Shown here one piece after another: positions 53,981 through 62,572 of a stretch of 64,000 nucleotides of DNA. Source of the stretch: JBNRMW01 sp050309795 (GTDB taxonomy: Bacteria; Bacillota_I; Bacilli_A; Erysipelotrichales; Erysipelotrichaceae); contig JBNRMW010000006.1 of the NCBI GenBank assembly GCA_050309795.1, positions 1 through 64,000 of the forward strand. Reading direction: 5' to 3'. The position numbers and the translations under genes are program-made. The notes beneath the pieces were generated by a model that was given only the letters and a program-made list of their open reading frames with translations, did not search any database and was not told the DNA's origin. How positions within the stretch are numbered: position 1 is the first letter of the stretch; every line of letters starts with the position of its first letter.

Positions 53981-54008
53981 TTGGAAATTTCCTAATTTAT
54001 TGTATATT
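53981..54008 (+). promoter_or_regulatory. Candidate dnaA promoter
   Basis: TTGGAA and TATATT are 16 bases apart, with the -10 about 30 bases before the dnaA ATG and AAGGAG between. DnaA boxes at 53950 and upstream overlap or flank it, so DnaA autorepression is likely. Confidence 0.5.
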
Positions 54009-54037
54009 ATAGTGAGTACAAGTAAGGAGTTATAAGA

Positions 54038-55396
54038 ATGAGTACCATGGATGTATTATTATTAGACACCTGGAATAAAACTCTTGACATTATAGAAAGT
54101 AGCAATAAATTTGACAAAAATATTTTTCAAAATTTCTTTGCTGATTCAAAATTAATTTCCTTAGAAGAGTCGTCCGTTGTTATTCAAGTCCCCATGACCA
54201 TTAACCGCGAAGTCTTTATCCAAGAGAAGGAATTTATAAAAAATTGTTTGAACCAAATACTACCTGTTGATGTTGAGCATATCCAAGTGTTGTTACCTGC
54301 AGAAGTTAAGAAAAGAAACACACAAAATTCTGAGCCAGAAATTTCAGCATTACCTAATAATGTGATTGCAGCCTATACCTTCGATAATTTTGTCGTTGGA
54401 CCTAGTAATAAGGAAAGCCATTCGGCTGCCTTAGCTTGTGCCTATAGTCCTGGTAATTTATATAATCCATTGTTTATTTATGGAAACTCTGGATTAGGAA
54501 AAACCCACCTGTTGAATGCTATAGGGAATTATGTCTTGGAGAATCGTCCCGATTTGAAAGTATTATATATGGCTTCCACCGCCTTTATTGATCAAGTTTA
54601 TTTAACCATTAAAAATAACACCATCGGCCAGTTCAAAATCGATATGATGGAATTGGATGTTTTATTAATCGATGACGTCCAATTTATGGCGGGTAATAAA
54701 GAAAAAACACATGAAGTCTTTTTCCAAATATTCAATGAATTAGTTAATAAGAAGAAGCAAATCGTGATCACTTCTGATCGTCATCCAACCGAAATTAGTG
54801 GACTAGAAGAACGTATTATTTCGCGTTTCGCTTCTGGCCTGCAAGTTTCCATCAATTCGCCCGGTTTTGATACAGCCAAAGCCATCCTTAAATCAAAGCT
54901 TGAGAAGCAATCGTTTGATTTAAGCTTGATTGAAGACGAAGTTTTAGATTATCTAGCTACAAATTTCTCCAAGGATATCCGTCGCTTAGAAGGTAATTTG
55001 AATCGTTTATTGTTTTATGCAATTGATTTCGAAAAGAAGGATAAAATTACCTTAGATACGGCGATTATGGCTTTTAAAGGTCAATCGAGCGATAAAGATA
55101 GCAGCGATATTACTGTTTCAAAAATCAAAAAGGTTGTTTCCGATTACTATGGACTAACAAAATCACAACTCGTGTCAAAAACGAGAACAAAAAATATTGC
55201 GAATGCTCGGCATATTGCGATTTATTTGTGTCGTCGCCATCTTGACTTACCTTTTGCAAAAATTGGCGAAGAATTTGGTAAACGCGATCATTCCACGATT
55301 ATGGCGTCTTGTGATAAAGTCGAAAGACTTTTGAAAAAAGATCTTATCTACCAACAAGCGGTTGCCGAGATTGAAAAGAATTTGTTGAAAAGTTAG
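54038..55396 (+). CDS. dnaA: Chromosomal replication initiator DnaA
   Basis: This 452-residue AAA+ initiator has an N-terminal domain I (LLLDTWNKTLDIIE), a short linker (about 85-110), then the AAA+ core from TFDNFVVGPSN, with Walker A GNSGLGKTH near residue 150 and Walker B LLIDDVQFM near residue 210. The C-terminal domain IV carries the DnaA-box-binding signature RDHSTIMASCDKV near residue 420. Domain II is short for the family. Confidence 0.98.
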   Translation: MSTMDVLLLDTWNKTLDIIESSNKFDKNIFQNFFADSKLISLEESSVVIQVPMTINREVFIQEKEFIKNCLNQILPVDVEHIQVLLPAEVKKRNTQNSEPEISALPNNVIAAYTFDNFVVGPSNKESHSAALACAYSPGNLYNPLFIYGNSGLGKTHLLNAIGNYVLENRPDLKVLYMASTAFIDQVYLTIKNNTIGQFKIDMMELDVLLIDDVQFMAGNKEKTHEVFFQIFNELVNKKKQIVITSDRHPTEISGLEERIISRFASGLQVSINSPGFDTAKAILKSKLEKQSFDLSLIEDEVLDYLATNFSKDIRRLEGNLNRLLFYAIDFEKKDKITLDTAIMAFKGQSSDKDSSDITVSKIKKVVSDYYGLTKSQLVSKTRTKNIANARHIAIYLCRRHLDLPFAKIGEEFGKRDHSTIMASCDKVERLLKKDLIYQQAVAEIEKNLLKS

Positions 55397-55534
55397 GTAG
55401 TAATCCCCAAAATTTTCCACAGTGAAATATGGTAGAATTAGTGGGGATATGTGCTGAAAACACCTGTTTTCCACAGCTTTCCACCGTCCTAATAATAATT
55501 ATATTAAAATAAGTAATAAATAAAGGAGCCCAAT
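55397..55534. other. dnaA-dnaN gap with DnaA boxes and AT-rich tract
   Basis: Two TTTTCCACA boxes (55413-55421 and 55467-55475) are followed by a short GC-richer stretch (55476-55489) and then TAATAATAATTATATT and more AT-rich DNA to 55520. This box, GC patch and TAA triplet order resembles the DnaA-trio unwinding element next to dnaN in Bacilli, so the DNA-unwinding site may be here rather than upstream of dnaA. Confidence 0.55.
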
Positions 55535-56659
55535 ATGAACTTTACGATTTCCAAATCAGCATTCTACAATAGTCTTTCTCTAGTTTCTAAAGCCATTTCT
55601 TCGACATCACCACTGCCTGCTTTAACGGGTGTTAAAATTGATATCTTAGAAGATCGCTTGGTTTTAACGGGAGCGAGTTCTGAGTTTTCAATCCGTCATG
55701 ATTTATTTGTTGACCATGAAATTAATCAATTAAAGATTTATGAAACAGGTCAAATTTTAATGGATGCTCGGAACTTATCTGAAATTGTGCGCAAACTGGA
55801 TAGTAATACTTTATCCATGGAAACGGTCGATGGTTTAATGGTTCGTATTACTGGTAACTTAGCGATTTTCACCTTAAACTCCATGGTTGTTGATGGGTAT
55901 CCTCGGATTGATTTTAGTAAACCGGCAACGGAGTTGGAATTGGATCGAGCCTTATTATCTGAAATGATTCGCCAAACGGCCTTTGCTTGTTCGGACCGCT
56001 TAACCCGTCCAGTGTTGATGGGTGTTAATTTTAGTTATGATAAACATCATTTAACGGCTGTAGCAACGGATTCTTTCCGCTTAGCCCGTAAACAGGTCCC
56101 TTATGAAGCCGCAATTGATCCTTTTAATATCACAATCCCGAAGAAAGCTTTAGACGAGGTGGTCCGTCTTTTGGAAGGTGATGGGCATTTAAGTATTGCG
56201 ATGGACCAAAAGAAGATTCAATTTGAAAACGATTCGATTTTAATTCAATCACAACTCCTTGATGATGTCTTTCCAGAAACCAATCGACTCATTCCGATTA
56301 GTTTTGTTAATGAAATCGTTATGAATACCCACGATTTGCGTAATGCGATTGATCGTGCAGCCTATATCCGCATGGACGGAACATCAACCGTACGGATGGA
56401 TATTGCTGAGGATAATGTTTTATTGACCTCTCAGTCTCAAGAAATTGGCTCGTCTAAGGAAACGTTGATGGTCAATCATTTTGAAGGTGAACCTTTACGT
56501 TTATCGTATTCTGGTAAATTTATGATGGATGCTCTAAAAGCTATTAATAGCAGCGATGTATTGATTAAATTTTCCGGGGAACTTAAACCTTTCCTTGTAC
56601 TTAATCCTCACGATGAAACGGTTTTACAATTAATTTTACCTGTTCGTACTTTCGACTAA
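55535..56659 (+). CDS. dnaN: DNA polymerase III beta clamp
   Basis: This 374-residue sliding clamp consists of three equivalent domains (about 1-125, 126-250 and 251-374). It starts MNFTISKSAFYNSLSLVSKAIS and ends LVLNPHDETVLQLILPVRTF. AAGGAG precedes the ATG. It lies 138 bases after dnaA and ends in a good terminator. Confidence 0.97.
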   Translation: MNFTISKSAFYNSLSLVSKAISSTSPLPALTGVKIDILEDRLVLTGASSEFSIRHDLFVDHEINQLKIYETGQILMDARNLSEIVRKLDSNTLSMETVDGLMVRITGNLAIFTLNSMVVDGYPRIDFSKPATELELDRALLSEMIRQTAFACSDRLTRPVLMGVNFSYDKHHLTAVATDSFRLARKQVPYEAAIDPFNITIPKKALDEVVRLLEGDGHLSIAMDQKKIQFENDSILIQSQLLDDVFPETNRLIPISFVNEIVMNTHDLRNAIDRAAYIRMDGTSTVRMDIAEDNVLLTSQSQEIGSSKETLMVNHFEGEPLRLSYSGKFMMDALKAINSSDVLIKFSGELKPFLVLNPHDETVLQLILPVRTFD

Positions 56660-56669
56660 ACTTAACTTA

Positions 56670-56696
56670 AAGGAACATTAAACTGTTCCTTTTTTT
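56670..56696 (+). terminator. Terminator after dnaN
   Basis: AGGAACA, TTAAAC loop and TGTTCCT (56671-56690) pair perfectly and end in seven T. It separates dnaN from the S4-recF-gyr unit. The gap to 56824 also has a DnaA box TGTGGAAAA (56766-56774) and a TAAAAT (56791-56796). Confidence 0.8.
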
Positions 56697-56823
56697 CTGT
56701 TCAAAATTTAGAACCAAAAGGTTTAAAAAATCGACTAAAGAGCACTCTTTTTGATAATTCCTGATTGTGGAAAAGTCTCGCGAAATATGGTAAAATGATA
56801 GGGTCGAAAAGGAGCTAAAAACC

Positions 56824-57027
56824 ATGGAAGAAAAAGAGTTTATTACGCTAGGACAGTTACTAAAAGTGTTGGGCTATGTACAAACTGGTGGCGAAGCAAA
56901 AATGAGAATTCATGAGTTTGATATCCAAATCAATGGTGAAGCCGAAAATCGACGAGGTAGAAAGCTCTATCCAGAAGATGAAATTATCATCAATGGAGAA
57001 GTCATCGAGTTGGAGCATGAAGGTTAA
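56824..57027 (+). CDS. yaaA: S4-domain protein YaaA/RlbA
   Basis: This 67-residue protein is a single S4 RNA-binding domain: ITLGQLLKVLGYVQTGGEAKM, then the basic ENRRGRKLYPEDEIIING. It matches the YaaA group encoded between dnaN and recF in Bacilli. A role in large ribosomal subunit assembly has been suggested for some members. It overlaps recF by 11 bases. Confidence 0.9.
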   Translation: MEEKEFITLGQLLKVLGYVQTGGEAKMRIHEFDIQINGEAENRRGRKLYPEDEIIINGEVIELEHEG

Positions 57028-58126
57028 TAGCTTATCTTTGCTTAATTTCAGAAATTATGAGAAAGAGACCTTTGAATTTTATGAAGGTCTAAATCTTTTT
57101 ATTGGACGAAATGGGCAAGGAAAAACCAATCTCTTGGAAGCTTTGTCTTTTATGAGTTCCATGCGTTCGTTTCGAGTCAATCAAGATCGTTATTTAATTG
57201 CTGATGATAAGGCCTATGCCCGTTTGGAAATAGATTTAGAAACCGATCGAAAAGGGTTGAAGAATTTAGTTGTCTTGCTTCAAAAACAGGGAAAATCCTT
57301 ATTAGTGAATCGCCAACCGATTTTATCGAGTAAAGATTTTATTACGCACCTTCAAGTTGTTTTATTTACACCAGCGGATATGAATTTCTTTGATGATTCC
57401 CCACGCATTCGACGACGGGAAATCGATGTCATTTGTGGAAAGTTGTCCCCTTTGTATTTACAACACTTGTTGTTGACCAATAAGCTCATACGACAACGGA
57501 ATGCCCTTTTAAAAAATGAACAAATGGATGTAGAGTTACTTGAAATCTTAACCGAACAGGTCATTGACGCCCAACTCTTGGTGATTCAACTACGCCATCG
57601 ACTAATTTCATTTATAAATCAAGAAGTTGAAAAAATCTACCATAAAATAACGGGAAAAAATTCAACGATACGTCTCGTGTACAAAAGTGATGTTGACGAT
57701 CTCACCAATAGTGACTATAAAACGCAATTACAAAAGCGAATGAAACAAAGTACACGACGAGATAAATTGTTAAAGGCAACAACCGTTGGCATCCAACGAG
57801 ATGATTTAGAAACGTATTATGACGATGTCTTGATTTCTAATATTGCTTCCCAAGGCCAAAAACGCTTAGTGATTTTATCGATAAAACTTGCTCTAGCAAA
57901 ATTTATTGAAGTCAGTTCTAAGCAACGACCCATACTAATTATGGATGATGTGTTTTCAGAACTGGATGGTTATCACCAAAGAAGGTTCATGGAAATAACA
58001 CCAACCAATACCCAAATATTTATCACGACCACCGATTACAAGCCTTTTAAGAAGATTAAACGAGACCATATGGTCTTTGAAATCGAGGCAGGTAAGGTCA
58101 AACAAAGGAGATTAATACATGGATAG
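57017..58126 (+). CDS. recF: DNA replication and repair protein RecF
   Basis: This 369-residue SMC-like ATPase loads RecA at gaps with RecO and RecR. Walker A is GRNGQGKTNLLEALSF near residue 31, the signature-like SQGQKRLVILSIKLALAKF is near residue 275, and Walker B ILIMDDVFSELD is near residue 310. ATG at 57017 gives the family start MKVNSLSLLNFRNYE; the frame is open further upstream within the S4 gene. It overlaps gyrB by eight bases. Confidence 0.96.
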   Translation: MKVNSLSLLNFRNYEKETFEFYEGLNLFIGRNGQGKTNLLEALSFMSSMRSFRVNQDRYLIADDKAYARLEIDLETDRKGLKNLVVLLQKQGKSLLVNRQPILSSKDFITHLQVVLFTPADMNFFDDSPRIRRREIDVICGKLSPLYLQHLLLTNKLIRQRNALLKNEQMDVELLEILTEQVIDAQLLVIQLRHRLISFINQEVEKIYHKITGKNSTIRLVYKSDVDDLTNSDYKTQLQKRMKQSTRRDKLLKATTVGIQRDDLETYYDDVLISNIASQGQKRLVILSIKLALAKFIEVSSKQRPILIMDDVFSELDGYHQRRFMEITPTNTQIFITTTDYKPFKKIKRDHMVFEIEAGKVKQRRLIHG

Positions 58127-60047
58127 TTTAAATACGAAAGTACAACATTCCTATACCGCAGACGACATTCAAGTTTTAGAAGGACTAGAAGCGGTAAGAA
58201 AACGTCCCGGAATGTATATCGGGGCGACTTCTGCGCGGGGCTTACACCACCTTCTCTGGGAAATTGTTGACAATGGGATTGACGAAGCTCTGGCCGGTTA
58301 TGCGGATACGATTACCGTAACCTTAAAACCAGATGATGTCGTCACCGTGGAAGATAATGGACGAGGAATCCCTATCGAAAAACATAAAACAACCGGTAAA
58401 TCAACCATCGAAACGATTTACACCGTTTTACATGCTGGTGGAAAGTTTGGCGGTGGTGCTTATAAAGTGTCTGGTGGACTTCATGGAGTTGGGGCTTCTG
58501 TCGTCAATGCGCTCTCTCAATGGTTAGAGGTTGTCGTGGCCAGTGGTGGAAAGCTTCATCGTCAACGTTTTGTTAATGGTGGAATGGCGGATGGCGAACT
58601 CGAAGTTATTGGTACATCTGATCAAACAGGAACGACAGTAACCTTCAAACCAGATCCCCTTATTTTTACGGAAACGACGGAATTTGAGTTTGACTTAATT
58701 CGTGAACGCTTACGTCAGATGGCTTACCTAAACAAAGGTATTCGGATTAATTTAATGGATGAACGAAACGAAGAACCGATTGTTATTGAATATTATTATG
58801 AAGGTGGCATTAAACAATATGTGGAGTATCTCAACGAAAAGAAACTTCCCATTCAACCGGATGTCTTTTATTGTGAAGGTCTGGAAGAACAAATCATTGT
58901 TGAAATTGCCCTACAATATAACGAAGGCTTTGGAACGAATCTCTTTTCATTCACAAATAACATTAATACCCAAGAAGGTGGAACCCATGAAGAAGGTTTC
59001 CGTTCAACCTTAACAAGGATTGTAAATACCTATGCTCGTCAAAGCAATTTCTTAAAAAAAGATGATGAAACCTTCCAAGGAGAAGATACACGAGAAGGAT
59101 TGACGGCGATTATCTCCGTTAAACACCCTGATCCTCAATATGAAGGCCAAACGAAGACGAAACTTGGGAACTCCGAAGTTCGACGTATTGTTTCTAATGT
59201 CTTTGGACCGGCCTTAGAGCGCTATTTAATGGAAAATCCAAATTCAGCGAAGATTATCTTAGAAAAGATTTCCTTGGCTTCTAAAGCCCGGGTTGCTGCT
59301 AAAAAAGCAAGAGAACTAACTCGTCGTAAAAATGTATTGGAAATTAGTTCCTTACCTGGAAAACTAGCGGATTGTCAGTCACGAATTCCTGAAGAATCTG
59401 AGATTTTCCTTGTGGAGGGGGATTCCGCTGGGGGATCTGCTAAAATGGGCCGAGATTCTTATTTCCAAGCAATTTTACCTTTACGTGGAAAAGTATTAAA
59501 CGTCCAGAAAGCACGGATGACTCGAATTTTTGATAATAACGAAATTCGTTCGATGTTAACGGCTTTTGGTTGTGGTATTGGAGATGAATTGGATTTAACG
59601 AAACTTCGCTATCATAAAATCATTATTATGACGGATGCGGACGTTGATGGCGCCCATATTCGAACCTTATTGTTGACCTTTATGTTTAGATTCTTAAAGC
59701 CAGTCATCGATGGGGGTTATGTATATATTGCTCAACCACCGCTGTTTAAAGTAAGTCGAGGTAATAGTGTTCGTTACGCCTACTCGGATGAACAATTAGA
59801 TGAAATCCGAGCTCAACACCCAGACGCCAATTTCAAAATCCAGCGTTACAAGGGTCTTGGAGAGATGAACGATGAACAACTTTGGGAAACAACTATGGAT
59901 CCTGAAGCACGAATCCTAATTAAAGTCACCATTGACGATGCCATAGAGGCCGACCGGGTCTTCGAAATGTTAATGGGGGATGAAGTTGAGCCGAGAAGAG
60001 AATTCATTGAAACCAACGCGAAATACGTTTCTAATCTCGATGTTTAA
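58119..60047 (+). CDS. gyrB: DNA gyrase subunit B
   Basis: This 642-residue ATPase subunit has the GHKL domain (VDNGIDEALAGYAD, DNGRGIP, GLHGVGASVVNALS), a transducer domain, and the TOPRIM domain with EGDSAGGSAKMGRD, PLRGKVLNVQKAR and IIMTDADVDGAHIRTLL. The C-terminal QRYKGLGEMN is the quinolone/tail region. AGGAG-type site precedes it. It is followed by gyrA after 14 bases. Confidence 0.97.
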   Translation: MDSLNTKVQHSYTADDIQVLEGLEAVRKRPGMYIGATSARGLHHLLWEIVDNGIDEALAGYADTITVTLKPDDVVTVEDNGRGIPIEKHKTTGKSTIETIYTVLHAGGKFGGGAYKVSGGLHGVGASVVNALSQWLEVVVASGGKLHRQRFVNGGMADGELEVIGTSDQTGTTVTFKPDPLIFTETTEFEFDLIRERLRQMAYLNKGIRINLMDERNEEPIVIEYYYEGGIKQYVEYLNEKKLPIQPDVFYCEGLEEQIIVEIALQYNEGFGTNLFSFTNNINTQEGGTHEEGFRSTLTRIVNTYARQSNFLKKDDETFQGEDTREGLTAIISVKHPDPQYEGQTKTKLGNSEVRRIVSNVFGPALERYLMENPNSAKIILEKISLASKARVAAKKARELTRRKNVLEISSLPGKLADCQSRIPEESEIFLVEGDSAGGSAKMGRDSYFQAILPLRGKVLNVQKARMTRIFDNNEIRSMLTAFGCGIGDELDLTKLRYHKIIIMTDADVDGAHIRTLLLTFMFRFLKPVIDGGYVYIAQPPLFKVSRGNSVRYAYSDEQLDEIRAQHPDANFKIQRYKGLGEMNDEQLWETTMDPEARILIKVTIDDAIEADRVFEMLMGDEVEPRREFIETNAKYVSNLDV

Positions 60048-60061
60048 GACAGGAGGATTTT

Positions 60062-62551
60062 ATGTCAGAAGAAAAATTTGAACTTTATGAAGAAGAGGAA
60101 GATATTCGAAATCCCGAAATAGATATCAGCCGTGAAATGAAGAAATCCTTCCTTGATTATTCAATGTCGGTTATTGTTTCACGAGCATTACCGGATGTTC
60201 GGGATGGAATGAAACCCGTGCATCGGCGGATTTTATATGCGATGAACCAATTAAATATGTATTCGGATCGACCAACGCGTAAATCAGCTTGGTTAGTTGG
60301 GGAAGTTATGGGTAAATACCATCCTCACGGGGATGCAGCTATTTATTCATCCATGGTTCGCATGGCTCAGGACTTTTCTTATCGATATCCTTTAGTTCAA
60401 GGACAAGGGAACTTTGGATCCATCGATGGCGACGGTGCCGCCCATATGCGGTATACCGAGGCTCGGATGTCCAAAATCTCAATGGAAATGCTACGGGATA
60501 TTAATCGCGATACCGTTGATTTTATTGATAATTATGATGGATCGATTCAAGAACCAGCGGTTTTACCTTCACGGATACCAAATTTGTTAATTAATGGTGC
60601 CATGGGGATAGCTGTAGGGATGGCGACAAATATTCCACCTCACAATTTAAGTGAAACAATTAACGCAACCATCGCCATGATTGATAATCCACAATTAACA
60701 ACGCTTGAACTCATGAACGATTACATTTATGGACCGGATTTTCCAACAGGCTCACAAATTGTTGGCCGTGCAGGCATCCGTAAGGCGTTTGAAACTGGTC
60801 GTGGATCGATTGTTCAGCGTGCCAAAATACGAGTTGAAAATATGGGAGGCGGTAAAAAACGCTTAATTGTTTATGAAATCCCGTACCAAGTTAATAAATC
60901 CAAATTAATTGAACGAATTGCCGAGTTAGTTCGGGAAAAACAAATAGAAGGTATCACCGATCTACGAGACGAATCAAATCGAAAAGGCATACGAATCGTC
61001 ATCGAATTACGTAGAGATACTCAAGAAGATGTACTAATTAATCAATTGTATAGAATGACCCCTCTTCAATCTAACTTTGGTGTGAATATGGTGGCATTAG
61101 TTCATGGCGAACCAAAACTCTTATCCTTAAGAGAAATGATTCAACACTATATTGATTTCCAAATTGAAGTAACCACTCGAAAACTGCGTTTTGACTTAGA
61201 ACGAGCTGAAAATCGAGCGCATTTACTGGAAGGATTCTTTATCGCTCTTGATAATATTGATGAAGTCATAAAAATCATTCGTCATTCACAAAATGATCAA
61301 GAAGCAAGTAATAACCTAGCAGAGCGCTTCAATCTGTCTGCCGTTCAAATAAAAGCTATTTTAGATATGCCTTTACGCCGGTTAACCGGATTAGAACGAG
61401 AACGGCTACGCGTTGAATATGAAGACTTAATGAAGACCATTACCGAACTAAAAGATATCCTTTCGTCACATCCGCGTTTGATGCAAGTCATCAAAGAGGA
61501 TTTAACCGCCATGAAAGAAAAATATGGTGATGAACGACGTTCGGAAATTATCGAAGGATCTATCGATGTCATGGATGAAGATTTAATTCCAGTGGAAAAC
61601 ATTGTTATTGAATTAACAAACAATGGTTATATCAAATCTACAACAATTGATACCTACCAAGTCCAAAATCGTGGTGGACGTGGTATCCGTTCGATGAATG
61701 TTCACGAAGACGATGTCATTGAACAAATGATCACGATGTCTACACATGACGATCTATTAGCCTTTACTAATTTAGGTAAGGTATATCGAATTAAAGGTTA
61801 TCAGGTTCCATTCGCTTCAAGGATTTCTAAAGGAATTCCAATCGTGAATCTAATTGAATTAGATGAAAACGAACAAGTGCGAGCATTATTAAAAATAAAA
61901 CCGGACGACATTGGCCAATTTGCAACCTTTGTGACTCGAAAAGGTTTAATTAAGCGAACCGAAATATCCGAGTTTAAATCGATTCGTGTCAATGGGAAAA
62001 TCGCTATTAAACTAGCCGAAGACGACGAACTGGTAGGTGTACGGGAAACGACAGGAAATGACGAAATACTCATCGCAAGTAATGAAGGACGAGCCGTACG
62101 TTTCCATGAAACTAATGTCCGCCCAAGTGGTCGAAATGCCATGGGTGTCCGCGGTTTAAATGTTGGAGATGGCTTCGTGGTTGGAATGACCACCAATCAT
62201 GCGGGATCCTTTATCCTATCGGTATCGGAAAACGGATACGGTAAGAAGACCTCTATTGAAGATTACCGAATCACCAATCGTGGCGGTAAAGGGGTCATTA
62301 CGATGAAGATAAATGAACGTAACGGACAATTAGTCGCTTTCAAAGCTGTTGAAGGAGATGAAGATGCGCTGATTGTTACCGATGTCGGGACCTTAATTCG
62401 TTTAAATTTATCCCAAGTAGGTATTTATGGTCGAAATACGCAAGGTGTACGATTAATCAAAGTTGGGGAACAAAAAGTATCCTCAATTGCTGTTATTGAA
62501 ATTGAAGAAGATGAAAAAGAAGAAAGAGAGGGAGAAAATGATCAAAATTAA
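60062..62551 (+). CDS. gyrA: DNA gyrase subunit A
   Basis: This 829-residue subunit cleaves and reseals DNA. The winged-helix domain carries the catalytic Tyr in MRYTEARMSK near residue 130, a coiled coil follows, then a beta-pinwheel with the GyrA box QNRGGRG near residue 538. The quinolone-resistance region reads HPHGDAAIYSSMVRMAQ, so the usual Ser83 is Ala92 and the usual acidic residue at 87 is Ser96. The C-terminus ends in a strongly acidic tail. Confidence 0.97.
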   Translation: MSEEKFELYEEEEDIRNPEIDISREMKKSFLDYSMSVIVSRALPDVRDGMKPVHRRILYAMNQLNMYSDRPTRKSAWLVGEVMGKYHPHGDAAIYSSMVRMAQDFSYRYPLVQGQGNFGSIDGDGAAHMRYTEARMSKISMEMLRDINRDTVDFIDNYDGSIQEPAVLPSRIPNLLINGAMGIAVGMATNIPPHNLSETINATIAMIDNPQLTTLELMNDYIYGPDFPTGSQIVGRAGIRKAFETGRGSIVQRAKIRVENMGGGKKRLIVYEIPYQVNKSKLIERIAELVREKQIEGITDLRDESNRKGIRIVIELRRDTQEDVLINQLYRMTPLQSNFGVNMVALVHGEPKLLSLREMIQHYIDFQIEVTTRKLRFDLERAENRAHLLEGFFIALDNIDEVIKIIRHSQNDQEASNNLAERFNLSAVQIKAILDMPLRRLTGLERERLRVEYEDLMKTITELKDILSSHPRLMQVIKEDLTAMKEKYGDERRSEIIEGSIDVMDEDLIPVENIVIELTNNGYIKSTTIDTYQVQNRGGRGIRSMNVHEDDVIEQMITMSTHDDLLAFTNLGKVYRIKGYQVPFASRISKGIPIVNLIELDENEQVRALLKIKPDDIGQFATFVTRKGLIKRTEISEFKSIRVNGKIAIKLAEDDELVGVRETTGNDEILIASNEGRAVRFHETNVRPSGRNAMGVRGLNVGDGFVVGMTTNHAGSFILSVSENGYGKKTSIEDYRITNRGGKGVITMKINERNGQLVAFKAVEGDEDALIVTDVGTLIRLNLSQVGIYGRNTQGVRLIKVGEQKVSSIAVIEIEEDEKEEREGENDQN

Positions 62552-62572
62552 GAAAGAAGGAGGACATGGCCC

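Larger units (their letters stand above)
53637..54037. other. Replication origin (oriC) upstream of dnaA
   Basis: About eleven 9-base DnaA boxes are present. TGTGGATAA (53669-53677) and TTATTCACA (53686-53694) match the classic consensus. Others have the form TTTTCCACA or a close variant: 53697, 53721, 53822, 53846, 53860 and 53871 on the plus strand, and TGTGGAAAA at 53889, 53899 and 53950 on the minus. The 53889 and 53899 boxes are ten bases apart, one helix turn. AT-rich DNA follows to 54030 and is a candidate unwinding region. Confidence 0.9.
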
